DNA of 64,000 nucleotides from Nocardia mikamii NBRC 108933 (GCF_001613505.1 NZ_BDCM01000006.1:62001-126000); one strand, 5' to 3'; shown: positions 41,000-49,525, counted from the first letter of the stretch. Notes: generated by a model not told the origin, from the sequence alone. Numbers and translations are program-made.

Positions 41000-41434
41000 A
41001 TGACCGATGAGCCCGCAGCAGCACCCATCCGCAGCACCTGGAAGAAGGCCCTCACCGTTGTCCAGGAAGTGACGCCACCGTTCATTCCCGCTGCAGCACA
41101 CGCGATGACGGTCGTCATCGAATACCCGCCGGGCGACCCGGGCGCGCCGCCGCACCGGCACCCTGGCGGTCCCGCGTTCGGCTATGTGATCGAAGGCGAG
41201 ATGCTCTTCGAGCTGGAAGGCGAACCGCCCCGCGTGATCCGAGCGGGCGAGGCCTTCTGGGAGCCCGGCGGCGACATCATCCACTATTCGGACGGCAACC
41301 ACCGCGACGACACCCGCCTGCGTTTCGTCGTCACGATGATCTGCGATCCGAGCCTGCCGATGCTCGTTCTCGTCGATGACGACGAGTTGCTCGCCCGCGC
41401 GGGCCGTCGAATCCCCGCCGAGCCGAAAGCCTGA
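41000..41434 (+). CDS. Cupin domain protein (144 aa)
   Basis: Start ATG 41000 with a perfect GGAGGT 6 bases upstream. Cupin motif 1 is PPHRHPGGPAFGYVIEGEML and motif 2 is GEAFWEPGGDIIHYSDGN; the H-x-H, E and late H metal ligands are present. Small single-domain cupins of this kind are often linked to ECF sigma factors or quinone/aldehyde stress. The fusion gene at 41453 starts 18 bases downstream, so they are likely co-transcribed. Confidence 0.88.
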   Translation: MTDEPAAAPIRSTWKKALTVVQEVTPPFIPAAAHAMTVVIEYPPGDPGAPPHRHPGGPAFGYVIEGEMLFELEGEPPRVIRAGEAFWEPGGDIIHYSDGNHRDDTRLRFVVTMICDPSLPMLVLVDDDELLARAGRRIPAEPKA

Positions 41435-41452
41435 GCCGGAGAGAGTATTTCA

Positions 41453-42775
41453 GTGTCGAAGATCCTGCTGCAAACGACCATCCCCGACAGCGCCGACGAC
41501 TGGGACATCGCCAGGTTCTCGCTGCTGGCAGCCGAACTACGGGCTGCCGGCCACGACGTCACCGCTCGCAACCGACTCGGCCGCGGCGCGAACGACCCGG
41601 TCCTGGTCCGGCTCGACACCTCGGCGTTCGACCAGCTGTGGCTGCTGGCCGTCGATGTCGGCGACGGTCTCACCGCCGACGAGGCGCGGGCCATCGTGCG
41701 TTTCCGCGAGCGCGGCGGCGGGGTCCTCACCGCGCGCGATCACCAGGACCTGGGCAGCTGCCTGCTGGGACTCGGATCCTTGGGCGAAGTGAACCACTTC
41801 CACCTGATGAACCCGGATCCCACCCGCAAGCGCGACGATCAGGACACACCAGCAATCTCGTGGCCCAACTATCACTCCGGTGCCAACGGCGACTACCAGC
41901 CGGTGTTCGCGACCGAACCGCTCCACCCGCTGCTGCGCACCGGCAAGACCGCCAGCGGCCGGATCGAATGGTTCCCGGCACACCCGCACGAAGGTGCCGT
42001 GTCGGCATGCGTGCCGGGCTCGAACGTCCTCGCCCGCGGCCGCAGCACGGTGTCGGGCCGGACGTTCGCCCTCGCCGTCGTGCTGGCGGACGAGATCGCG
42101 ACGGACGGCAGGACGATGGGCCGCGCACTCGCCGAATCCACCTTTCACCACTTCGCCGACTACAACTGGGATCTCGACCGCGGCAAGCCATCCTTCGTCG
42201 GCGAGCGGCCGGGCACGGAGATCAAGACCGACCCCACCCGGCTCGCCGTCTACAAGGACTACGTACGCAACATCGCGGACTGGCTGCACCCAGCAGGCGA
42301 CCACGGCTCCCATCGCGCGCACGCCGACTACGTGCCCAGTCCGATCGACCGTGTCCGAACCCAGGTCGACCGATACGAGACGACCGGAGGCCGTGAAGGC
42401 GGCACCCTCGACGGCCGGCCCGTGATCATCTTGACCACCAAGGGAGCCAGAACGGGCCACCTACGCAAGAACCCGGTCATGCGAATCAAGAACGGCGACA
42501 CATACATTGCCGTGGCATCCAACGGCGGGGCCACCACCAACCCGTCGTGGTACTACAACCTCCTCGCGCACCCGGAAGTGTGGGTGCGGGACGGCACATC
42601 GACCAACCGGTTCCGAGCCCGCGAAGTGCACGGCGCGGAAAAGAGCCGATGGTGGAAGGTCGCCGATGCCGCGTGGCCGCACTTCGCGCAATTCCGCGCC
42701 GAAGCGGGCACTCGTGAAATCCCCGTCATCGTTCTGGATCCGAGTAGCAATGACGGGAGAGCCTTTCGCGAGTGA
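41453..42775 (+). CDS. Fusion protein: ThuA-like N-terminal domain and F420-dependent nitroreductase (Ddn-like) domain (440 aa)
   Basis: GTG 41453 follows a GGAGAGAG site. Residues 1-285 form a glutamine-amidotransferase-like (ThuA-type) alpha/beta domain: KILLQTTIPDSADDWDIARF, QLWLLAVDVGDGLTADEARA, GGGVLTARDHQDLG and SGRIEWFPAHPHEG. Residues about 300-435 match Ddn-type deazaflavin-dependent nitroreductases: RVRTQVDRYETTGG, VIILTTKGARTGHLRKNPVM and NPSWYYNLLAHPEVWV. The two parts are normally separate proteins, and I know of no standard protein with this order. It may be a true fusion or a deletion between adjacent genes; the frame is clean throughout. Confidence 0.85.
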   Translation: MSKILLQTTIPDSADDWDIARFSLLAAELRAAGHDVTARNRLGRGANDPVLVRLDTSAFDQLWLLAVDVGDGLTADEARAIVRFRERGGGVLTARDHQDLGSCLLGLGSLGEVNHFHLMNPDPTRKRDDQDTPAISWPNYHSGANGDYQPVFATEPLHPLLRTGKTASGRIEWFPAHPHEGAVSACVPGSNVLARGRSTVSGRTFALAVVLADEIATDGRTMGRALAESTFHHFADYNWDLDRGKPSFVGERPGTEIKTDPTRLAVYKDYVRNIADWLHPAGDHGSHRAHADYVPSPIDRVRTQVDRYETTGGREGGTLDGRPVIILTTKGARTGHLRKNPVMRIKNGDTYIAVASNGGATTNPSWYYNLLAHPEVWVRDGTSTNRFRAREVHGAEKSRWWKVADAAWPHFAQFRAEAGTREIPVIVLDPSSNDGRAFRE

Positions 42776-43415
42776 CCCGCGTCCGCGTGGGTGAGCGCAC
42801 TCAACCACGCGAAGGACGACCAGGGACAACAGTCTGTGACACGCGCACTTCGGTAGCACGAATGCCATATTTGCGTGCGTTCGTGCGCCCCTCATTGCCC
42901 CGCGGTGTGCGGGGGTGGTGCGCGTGATCGCACCGGTGATCCCTCCGCAGACGCCGTTGCAGCAGCTGATCCACGGCCCGCATTCGCTTGCCCCGCTGCC
43001 GGTTCCCGCGCCGGATGCCGACCTGGTCGTCGGGATGTCCACGGTCGGGTGAGGCGGGCGGGTCGTGGATCGCAAGGTCTTTGCCGCGCTGGGCTGGATC
43101 CTGATGCGCGACGGGACCATTCATATCCCCTTACGGCAACGGCGCCGCGTGCAGCCGGCCATCGGTGATCGCGTCCCTTCTGCTCGGCAGACGCACCGGC
43201 GGGTGCTTGGCGATCGGCGCGCCCGCCACGATGGAGACGTTGTTCGCCCTGCCTGGCTCTGCTGGAGCGCTGACGCCGATGACCAACAACACACCTATGC
43301 GCGGGCACCCAGATCATTCCCCGGTGTCGGGCACGAAATGCTGTGGGCCATATCGGAAACGGTGATTCCACGCTTCCTCGGATTTGTGGAACAGCACGAT
43401 CAGGTGCGGGTCCGA
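42776..43415. other. Region without an intact gene
   Basis: No convincing gene in 640 bases. A CCCCGC/GCGGGG hairpin (42898-42903 and 42909-42914) follows the fusion gene and could terminate it. A 28-base segment at 42954-42981 is 25/28 identical to 24602-24629. Around it the plus-strand frame PLQQLIHGPHSLAPLP reads like a fragment of a coding sequence. The rest is out-of-frame or degenerate. Confidence 0.45.
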
Positions 43416-44207
43416 TCAGGTCGTGCAGTAGATGACCGCCGGATAGGTGGCGAGGAACGCCCACACGAAGGTGTTGAGGCGCATGAGGATCGCGGTGCCG
43501 ATGTGCAGGAGGGCGCCGGTGATCACGAGCAGGTAGGTGACCGGGGCCATTCCGAGCAGGACCAGCGGAAAACCGCACTCCAGCAGGATCACCGACCAGC
43601 ACATCGCCGCCGCGGCGGTTCGATGGCGTGCAAGGATCTCGGCGGCCCGCCGATGCCCGTAGGCGTGGGTCGCCAAGATCTCGGGTAACGCCGCTCCGCT
43701 GCGCCACAGGGGGCTGACCAGCTTCGCCACGCCCGCGGTGAAATACGCGAGGCACACCTGGGCCGTGATGAACCAGAGAACGATCACCTCGGCGCGCTGC
43801 TGGCCGACGGCGAAGGCCAGTGCCAGGGCTACGAAGAGGATGATCGTCATCTGGTCGGCGCCGTCGCCCCCGAAGCGGGAGCGCATGCTCAGCAGAATGT
43901 AGGTCGCGGCGATCACGCCGGCCGCCACGGCGTTCAGAGCGGACGACGGGTGCACGACCAGCAACACCGCGCACGCCAGACAGGCGGCGATGAGACCGAG
44001 CACGCGCGGGTATGCCAGCAGCCGGCCGACGCTGCTCTGGAAGGACTTCCTGGTCAGCAAAGGAACACTGGTGGCGGAGACCGGCCATCCGGCGAGGGCG
44101 CTGTCTGCGAGCAGCCGCGGCGCCGCCAGCCGCTCCAACGATCCGATCATGACAGCGACCGAGCCGATGGCGGCCGACAGGTACAGCGCGTCCGAGGTGG
44201 CGAGCAT
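43416..44207 (-). CDS. HTTM-like multi-pass membrane protein (SdpB-like, 263 aa)
   Basis: Start ATG 44207, 3 bases after the stop of the preceding gene. There are about six to seven hydrophobic segments (GLIAACLACAVLLVV, MTIILFVALALAFAVG, VIVLWFITAQVCLAYFTAGV, CWSVILLECGFPLVLLG). The segment YFTAGVAKLVSPLWRSGAAL resembles the HTTM (horizontally transferred transmembrane) domain shared with vitamin-K-dependent carboxylase and with SdpB of Bacillus. In the Sdp system SdpB helps mature the secreted peptide toxin. The assignment is by pattern and by operon context. Confidence 0.7.
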   Translation of the reverse strand: MLATSDALYLSAAIGSVAVMIGSLERLAAPRLLADSALAGWPVSATSVPLLTRKSFQSSVGRLLAYPRVLGLIAACLACAVLLVVHPSSALNAVAAGVIAATYILLSMRSRFGGDGADQMTIILFVALALAFAVGQQRAEVIVLWFITAQVCLAYFTAGVAKLVSPLWRSGAALPEILATHAYGHRRAAEILARHRTAAAAMCWSVILLECGFPLVLLGMAPVTYLLVITGALLHIGTAILMRLNTFVWAFLATYPAVIYCTT

Positions 44208-44210
44208 CGG

Positions 44211-44780
44211 CTACGCGTCGCTGAGCACGGGTTCCGAGGTATGCATGGTCGACAGGAAGATCACGTGGTGATCCGCATCGGCGTGGAGTCCCTTCGATCG
44301 CATGATGAGAAATTGGGTGCCGTCGGCGCGGTGATCGCGGGGCAGAGCGCAGACGAAGTTGAGTGTCGCGATGTACGGCAGCGAGAGCTGGATCGCGGCG
44401 GGATCACCGTCCAGCGCCAGGCCCGCTTTCGCGAGTTCGACCGAGATGTCGATCAGCGCCTTGTTCTGTCGCCGGCGCGGATTCCATACCGGCCCCAACC
44501 ATTTCGGTGAAGTGCCCGCGGGCACCTCGGACCAGCGGGTGACGCGGCCGTCCGGCAGTCGATCACGGTAGAGCAGATGCAGGTCGTCGGTCGCGGGCGT
44601 GGGCGCGAAGAAGTGCCAGCGGGGTACGAGTCCGCAGACGTCATGCATGCGCACCCAGCGCTCCAGCCTGGTAGACCCCCATGTCCTGGCATCGCGGGGG
44701 ATCTGGCAGAGCACCGTGATCACGAACCACGCCACAAGGACGATCGTGAGCGCGGCGCAGATAAGGTCGTCGAGGACCAT
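44211..44780 (-). CDS. Membrane-anchored partner protein (SdpA/DUF5819-like, 189 aa)
   Basis: One N-terminal membrane helix (DLICAALTIVLVAWFVITVL) is followed by a soluble domain with PRWHFFAPTPATDDLHLLYR, then DGRVTRWSEVPAG. The W-x-F-F-x-P-x-P...D pattern is typical of SdpA and DUF5819 proteins, which occur next to HTTM proteins. The start ATG 44780 sits one base after the TGA of the upstream gene, and its own stop is three bases before the HTTM gene, so the three genes are coupled. I infer that it works with the HTTM protein on the product of the first gene. Confidence 0.65.
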   Translation of the reverse strand: MVLDDLICAALTIVLVAWFVITVLCQIPRDARTWGSTRLERWVRMHDVCGLVPRWHFFAPTPATDDLHLLYRDRLPDGRVTRWSEVPAGTSPKWLGPVWNPRRRQNKALIDISVELAKAGLALDGDPAAIQLSLPYIATLNFVCALPRDHRADGTQFLIMRSKGLHADADHHVIFLSTMHTSEPVLSDA

Positions 44781-44781
44781 G

Positions 44782-45555
44782 TCAGTGCAGGTGCCCGAGG
44801 GCTTCTCGACGGATGTCGAGCAGTTCCCGGGCGGTCGCGGACGGGCCCAAGCGTTGGATCTGCTCGTCCGAGAGGTGCTGCTGTTCCTCCTCGTCGGCCA
44901 TGACGGCGGCCGTGCAGATGACGGCGACGGTGACGGCCATGGCGGCCCACGCGACGAAAGTGCCGTTGTGGCAACAGCTCGCGTCGATCGTCATGTTCCC
45001 TTCCAGCTGGTCCTCCGGCACCTGTGCCAGGGCGGCGCGTTCGGCCGGGGTCAGCGGCGGCGCGTATTTGAGGGCCACGGCTTCCAATCCGCCCTCGGCG
45101 TCGTCGCGCCGGTGCTCCACGAGGGTCAGCGTGGTCGGATTCAGCTGTCCGCCGTTGTACGGGTTGTCGAGGATGACCATGCCGAGGTCGTCGGGCGGGA
45201 AGACGTTCGTCGCGAGGGTGCGGCCACCGTAGCGGATGCTCGCGAAGACCGGCGAGCGTTGCAGCAACCGCCACGCCTGATAGGCCGAGATTCTCGTACG
45301 TCCCTCGAAGCGGGGTCTGATCACGTTCTCGACCAGGCCGACATCCGCGCCCTCGCTGTCGGCGGCCGCCGCGCGCAGCTGTCGCAGGAGCGGATCGCCC
45401 TGGGCGGCGACGAAGACGCGAACCGAACCTTCGGGACAGAGCAGCACGCGATCGGGCTGGGAGGGTATGTAGTCGAGAATCTCGATCTCGCGATACCGGA
45501 GCGCTCGCATCGCGAGCTCGTCGGCGGCAAGTTGCAGCATCGTGTCCTGATCCAT
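44782..45555 (-). CDS. Candidate toxin/peptide precursor: 257-aa protein with Cys-Cys and hydrophobic segment
   Basis: Start ATG 45555 has a perfect GGAGGT site 6 bases upstream. Residues 1-180 are soluble and start QLAADELAMRALRYREIEIL; there is no signal peptide. Near residue 195 is NMTIDASCCHNGT, directly followed by a hydrophobic span FVAWAAMAVTVAVICTAAVM and a charged helical tail (DEEEQQHLSDEQIQRLG). A Cys-rich site before a hydrophobic segment is how SdpC encodes its toxin, though SdpC has a signal peptide and this does not. Together with the SdpA/SdpB-like genes downstream it could be a bacteriocin precursor. Function is inferred, not shown. Confidence 0.6.
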   Translation of the reverse strand: MDQDTMLQLAADELAMRALRYREIEILDYIPSQPDRVLLCPEGSVRVFVAAQGDPLLRQLRAAAADSEGADVGLVENVIRPRFEGRTRISAYQAWRLLQRSPVFASIRYGGRTLATNVFPPDDLGMVILDNPYNGGQLNPTTLTLVEHRRDDAEGGLEAVALKYAPPLTPAERAALAQVPEDQLEGNMTIDASCCHNGTFVAWAAMAVTVAVICTAAVMADEEEQQHLSDEQIQRLGPSATARELLDIRREALGHLH

Positions 45556-45623
45556 AACTCTACCTCCAGTACTGGTGGTGAATCCCTTGGACCTGGGAAG
45601 ACAGCCTACCTGACGAACATACA

Positions 45624-45869
45624 TTCAAGTTCGACCGCGCGACCTTCTCCAGCGACGCCAGGTTCGACGGCGCGACCTTCTCCGGCGCCTGCACAATTGA
45701 GAAGGCGGACTTCGGCGTGCATCCCGTTTCGTTCAAATCCCAAACGATGGGGGCCTCCGGAGCCGATGTTCGACTGGTCTGCGGATCTCGCTCTGAAACC
45801 TACCCATGTCGAGCCTCAGGATTGGCCGCCCATCGTGGCGATGTCGTTGTCCAATTCGCTGTGGAGTAG
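45624..45869 (+). pseudogene. Pentapeptide-repeat protein fragment
   Basis: The frame reads FKFDRATFSSDARFDGATFS, then GACTIEKADFGVHPVSF, with the A(D/N)LxF-type register of pentapeptide repeats, and ends at TAG 45867. There is no start; it is the 3' end of a larger gene, cut at the edge of the Sdp-like operon. Two copies of TTCGACSGCGCGACCTTCTCC give the DNA repeat. Confidence 0.6.
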
Positions 45870-45962
45870 GTGTGTTGTCAATCGATCCTTGGGCTCGAGT
45901 GATCACTGCATCACCATGTGGATGATCATGTCGGCGTGGAGGTTTGCGTGCGGGAATACGGG

Positions 45963-46090
45963 ATGACTGCTGCTCGTCAGAATGAGTTGTGGGGCCGGTG
46001 GCGTGCCGGTGAGCCGATCAGTGTTATCGCCCGGAATCTCGAGATGCCGCCGCGAGGTTTCCACTGTTGCGGCGCTGGTCGAAGAAAAGC
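45963..46090 (+). pseudogene. IS30-type transposase N-terminal remnant
   Basis: From ATG 45963 the frame reads TAARQNELWGRWRAGEPIS and VIARNLEMPP, resembling the N-terminal helix-turn-helix of actinobacterial IS30-family transposases. The frame is lost after MPP. No terminal inverted repeats or catalytic DDE domain are present nearby. I treat it as a decayed insertion sequence end. Confidence 0.45.
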
Positions 46091-46594
46091 TTGCCGCCTA
46101 GTCTCGGCGAGATCTACCGGAGTGAAACGGGGCGGGACATGCCGGCCGGGGGTTCGCTGTCGGTCATAGCTGTCTCATCGAAGGCGCCCGAGCGCGACCG
46201 AACTCCCCGACGCATCGCATCGGCACTGCTCCGATCCCGCCCGACGGTCCTTCGGCCTCCAGGCGGATGGAGCCCGCTCGCGTTCGAAGCAGCCGCAAGA
46301 CCTTCGCCAACGCCCTGTTTAGTGGGCAATTTTCCGGTAAACTTCGTGTACCTCACATTCTGGAGATGGAAGACAAAATTCCACCAGCGTGGCAGTCACG
46401 CTGGTCGACGAATCGGAGAAATAGCGCAAAGACTCATTTCAGTCCCCGTTAACCCGAACTCCGTAGCAATACAGGCCACAGTCGGAGAATCAACGACAAA
46501 TTGTTCACACAGGCCATCTGAACTGTCAGCACTGAGCGATCCAACGAATTCGGCGAGCGCGCATGCCTCGACGGCAACAACCCCGGAGGTGGCC
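46091..46594. promoter_or_regulatory. AT-richer leader region upstream of the carboxylate-amine ligase, with hairpin
   Basis: From about 46,300 the sequence is less GC-rich than its surroundings. A perfect 9-bp hairpin ACCAGCGTG/CACGCTGGT (46383-46391 and 46397-46405, loop GCAGT) lies about 190 bases before the ybdK-like start. No gene is visible; the long open frame through here lacks coding character. It may be a 5' leader or regulatory region. Confidence 0.4.
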
Positions 46595-47755
46595 GTGACG
46601 TCCCTGTTGTCGAGTGAGCCACGTGATCCATTGCACGGCAATGGTATTCGTCCATTCACCGTCGGCGTGGAAGAGGAGTTCGTTCTCGTCGATCCGGCCA
46701 CCGGCCTGCCCTCGCTGACGAACACCATCGTCGCGGCGCGCGCCCCGGATGCCGAACTGCAACTGGAACTATCTCAGTGTCAGGTCGAGACCTGTACACC
46801 GGTGTGCGCGAGCATTCCGGAGTTGCACCGCGAACTCCGGCGGGCGCGACTCTCGGTCACGCGGGCAGCGGCACGCGCGGGGGCGCGGGCACTGGCGGTG
46901 GGGGTACCGATCTGGGGTCCACCGCCCGGGTCCGTCACCGACACCCCCAGATACCGGCTCATGGCCGCGCATTTCGGCGAACTGGCCGAGCAGGTGATCT
47001 GCGGTTGCCACGTCCATGTCTGTGTGCCCGACCGCGACGTCGCGGTGCAGGTCAGCAATCACCTGCGCCCTTGGCTGCCAACCCTGTTGGCGCTGACGGC
47101 GAACTCCCCGATCACCGGTGGCACCGATACCGGATACGCCAGCTGGCGCCACCGGCTGTGGGCACGGTGGCCCAGCGCCGGTCCTCCCCCGTACCTGCGA
47201 TCCGCCGCCGACTACGACGACGCGGTGGCCAAGCTCGTCGAGGACGGGCACATCCTCGACACCGCGATGGTCTATTGGGATGTGCGGTTGTCCTCGCATC
47301 TGCCCACGATCGAGATCCGCATCAGCGACGTTCCGGCCACGGTCGAGGAAACGGCTCTCTTCGCGAGCCTTGTCCGTGCACTGGTCATCACCTCCGTCGC
47401 GGCTGTGGACAGCGGGCGGCCGTCCGACCCTGTCGGCCTTGCACACCTACGGGCGGCATGCCGACGCGCGGCCCGCGACGGTCTGGCGGGCCCGCAATTT
47501 CGCACGGCTACAAAGCATTCCGTTCCCCTGCGGGGATCCGTTGCACACCTGCTGTCCCATATCCGCCCCGCTCTCGAACAGTCCGGCGACTACGAATTCA
47601 CGCGCGGTGCGTTGGCGGCAGTTCTGCGGGACGGCAACGGCGCTGTTCGGCAACGCGAGGCATTGCGCATCGGAGGCCCCACTCAGGTCGTGAAGCAGCT
47701 GTCACGATCGACCACCGAAGGGTGCGCGGCCACCGAGGACCGTCAGCCGGCGTGA
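46595..47755 (+). CDS. ybdK: Carboxylate-amine ligase, YbdK / glutamate-cysteine ligase type 2 family (386 aa)
   Basis: GTG 46595 has a perfect GGAGGT 4 bases upstream, and the length fits the family (about 370 aa). The ATP-grasp-like GCS2 motif is PFTVGVEEEFVLVDPATGLP at residues about 20-39, with further blocks ELQLELSQCQVETCTPV, CGCHVHVCVPDRD, LLALTANSPI and TIEIRISDVPATVEE. These enzymes join an amine to a gamma- or alpha-carboxyl; E. coli YbdK has weak glutamate-cysteine ligase activity, and EgtA-type relatives act in ergothioneine synthesis. The specific substrate is unknown. Confidence 0.88.
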   Translation: MTSLLSSEPRDPLHGNGIRPFTVGVEEEFVLVDPATGLPSLTNTIVAARAPDAELQLELSQCQVETCTPVCASIPELHRELRRARLSVTRAAARAGARALAVGVPIWGPPPGSVTDTPRYRLMAAHFGELAEQVICGCHVHVCVPDRDVAVQVSNHLRPWLPTLLALTANSPITGGTDTGYASWRHRLWARWPSAGPPPYLRSAADYDDAVAKLVEDGHILDTAMVYWDVRLSSHLPTIEIRISDVPATVEETALFASLVRALVITSVAAVDSGRPSDPVGLAHLRAACRRAARDGLAGPQFRTATKHSVPLRGSVAHLLSHIRPALEQSGDYEFTRGALAAVLRDGNGAVRQREALRIGGPTQVVKQLSRSTTEGCAATEDRQPA

Positions 47756-48065
47756 CGGCCGGATCGCACACCACGGCCGGACTCCACGCGCGACGCCGGC
47801 TTTCGGCACCGATCCCACGCCTTGACGAATATTCCCGATCGGGCCGACGATAGATCCATGGCCTGGCGACAACGAATTGTTTCGGGCCGAGCAAGTCATC
47901 GGGAATCTTGTCACGGGCACGCGCTTGCGCTGTCTACCGGCCTATTCTCAGGGACGTGATGTTCACACACTTTTCACCGATGTCCGAATAACTATTTCGT
48001 TCCACTTCTCGTCCGAAAGAGTTGCCCGGCAAGCGATCAGCGAATACATCTGCGGCAGGTGAACG
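47756..48065. promoter_or_regulatory. Intergenic region before the diacylglycerol-kinase-like gene
   Basis: These 310 bases hold no obvious gene. The stretch from 47,930 to 48,060 is AT-richer and probably contains the promoter for the downstream genes. No recognisable operator was found. Confidence 0.4.
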
Positions 48066-48188
48066 ATGAACCCGATGCTGGACGCCGGGGCCGAAGCGAG
48101 GCACACCGTGGGTCACGAACGTTTCCGCTGTCTCCCGGCGATTCGCATCACCGACCTCGTCGCGCGCGATCGGCGGGCCGAGGAGTGA
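48066..48188 (+). CDS. Possible 40-aa leader ORF coupled to the DAGK gene
   Basis: ATG 48066 is preceded by GGCAGGTG and encodes MNPMLDAGAEARHTVGHERF, then RCLPAIRITDLVARDRRAEE. Its TGA overlaps the GTG of the next gene (GTGA at 48185), which suggests translational coupling. No family is recognised. Low confidence. Confidence 0.35.
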   Translation: MNPMLDAGAEARHTVGHERFRCLPAIRITDLVARDRRAEE

Positions 48189-49525
48189 GCGACGAACCCC
48201 ACGCCCGGGGTCGGTGCTGGGCGAGCCGGGCAGCCTTCTTCTTCGCCGCTGCCGCGGTCGTGATTCCGGTGTTGTTCGCCGGCTTGCTGGGCGCGCTTGC
48301 CGTGTTCATCACCAGCATCGGAGGTGTCGTGGTCACGGTGGCCGCGCTGTACTGGTTCTTGACCACGCGCGGAGTCCTGCGGTGGGTGTCGCTGAGCGTC
48401 GCAGTGCTCGTGCCGGTCACCGTCTTCATCCTGTTGATCCGCGCGCAGTTGCTGTGGGTGATTCCGTTGACGTGCCTGACCGCCCTGCTGGCCGTCGTAT
48501 GCGCACGCGTCGCGTTGCGCGCCGAAATGTCGGAGGTCCCCGCAACCGAATATCCCGCGCCGCCGCCGCGCCATCCGTTCCTGATCATGAATCCGCGCTC
48601 CGGCGGCGGAAAGGTCGCGCAGTTCGGGCTGCGCGACAAAGCCGAGCGACTCGGCGCCGAAGTCGTCATGCTGGACGGACCGGACACCATCGACGTCGTC
48701 GCCGTCGCGCGACAGGCGGTCGCACGCGGCGCGGACCTGCTCGGCGTGGCAGGCGGTGACGGAACACAAGCCCTCGTCGCGGGCGTGGCGGCCGAACACC
48801 ACCTGCCGTTCATGGTCATCAGCGCCGGCACGCGCAACCACTTCGCCATGGACCTCGGCCTCGATCGCGCGAATCCCGCGGCGGGACTCGACGCGCTCCG
48901 AGACGGGGTGGAGCTGCGCGTCGATCTCGGCCGGATCAACGGTCACCCCTTCGTCAACAACGCGTCGTTCGGCGTCTACGCCGAAATCGTGCGCAGTCCC
49001 GCCTATCGCAACGACAAGACCGCGACCGTCCTGCGACTTCTTCCCGACCTTCTCGCCGGGCATACCGGCACGCGGCTCGTCGCCCATATCGGCAACACGA
49101 CGGTCGAGGCACCACAGGCGATCCTGGTGAGCAACAATCCCTACGGCCTCAGTGATCTGGCCGGCCTGAGCCGCCGTGACCGCCTCGACAGCGGCGCACT
49201 CGGCGCAGTCACACTCTCGGTGTCCAATACCCGCGACGCCGTCGGATTACTTCGCCGCACTCATAGCCGAGGACTGACACAGCGAACCGCGATCGACGTT
49301 GTGGTCGACGCCGACACCCCGCGGATCGCGGTCGGGGTGGACGGCGAATCGCTCCTCCTGGACACCCCCGTGCGGTGCGTCGTCCAACCCGAGGCCCTAC
49401 GAGTGCGGGTTCCGCGAAGCAGGCCCGGAACACGCACTGCCGCACCGCCACTCGATTGGATCACACTTCTCGACATCGCCCGCCGCCCGCCGACCCGACC
49501 CACGATCCTCGGGAACACGCGTTGA
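48185..49525 (+). CDS. Diacylglycerol kinase catalytic-domain protein with N-terminal membrane helices (446 aa)
   Basis: I chose GTG 48185; an in-frame GTG at 48059 would add 42 residues of poor coding character. Residues about 10-110 contain three to four hydrophobic helices (FFFAAAAVVIPVLFAGLLGA, LRWVSLSVAVLVPVTVFIL, LWVIPLTCLTALLAVVC). The kinase domain has IMNPRSGGGKVAQFGL (about residues 134-149) and LLGVAGGDGTQALVAGVA (about 184-201), with AGTRNHFAMDLGL. The GGDGT motif binds ATP. It should phosphorylate a lipid; sphingosine or diacylglycerol substrates are both possible. Confidence 0.87.
   Translation: MSDEPHARGRCWASRAAFFFAAAAVVIPVLFAGLLGALAVFITSIGGVVVTVAALYWFLTTRGVLRWVSLSVAVLVPVTVFILLIRAQLLWVIPLTCLTALLAVVCARVALRAEMSEVPATEYPAPPPRHPFLIMNPRSGGGKVAQFGLRDKAERLGAEVVMLDGPDTIDVVAVARQAVARGADLLGVAGGDGTQALVAGVAAEHHLPFMVISAGTRNHFAMDLGLDRANPAAGLDALRDGVELRVDLGRINGHPFVNNASFGVYAEIVRSPAYRNDKTATVLRLLPDLLAGHTGTRLVAHIGNTTVEAPQAILVSNNPYGLSDLAGLSRRDRLDSGALGAVTLSVSNTRDAVGLLRRTHSRGLTQRTAIDVVVDADTPRIAVGVDGESLLLDTPVRCVVQPEALRVRVPRSRPGTRTAAPPLDWITLLDIARRPPTRPTILGNTR

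Noticed and set aside
42892..44088. A 398-codon minus-strand open frame
   Set aside because: It overlaps the HTTM-like gene in another frame on the same strand and has Arg/Gly-rich shadow composition. The HTTM frame has membrane segments and operon coupling.
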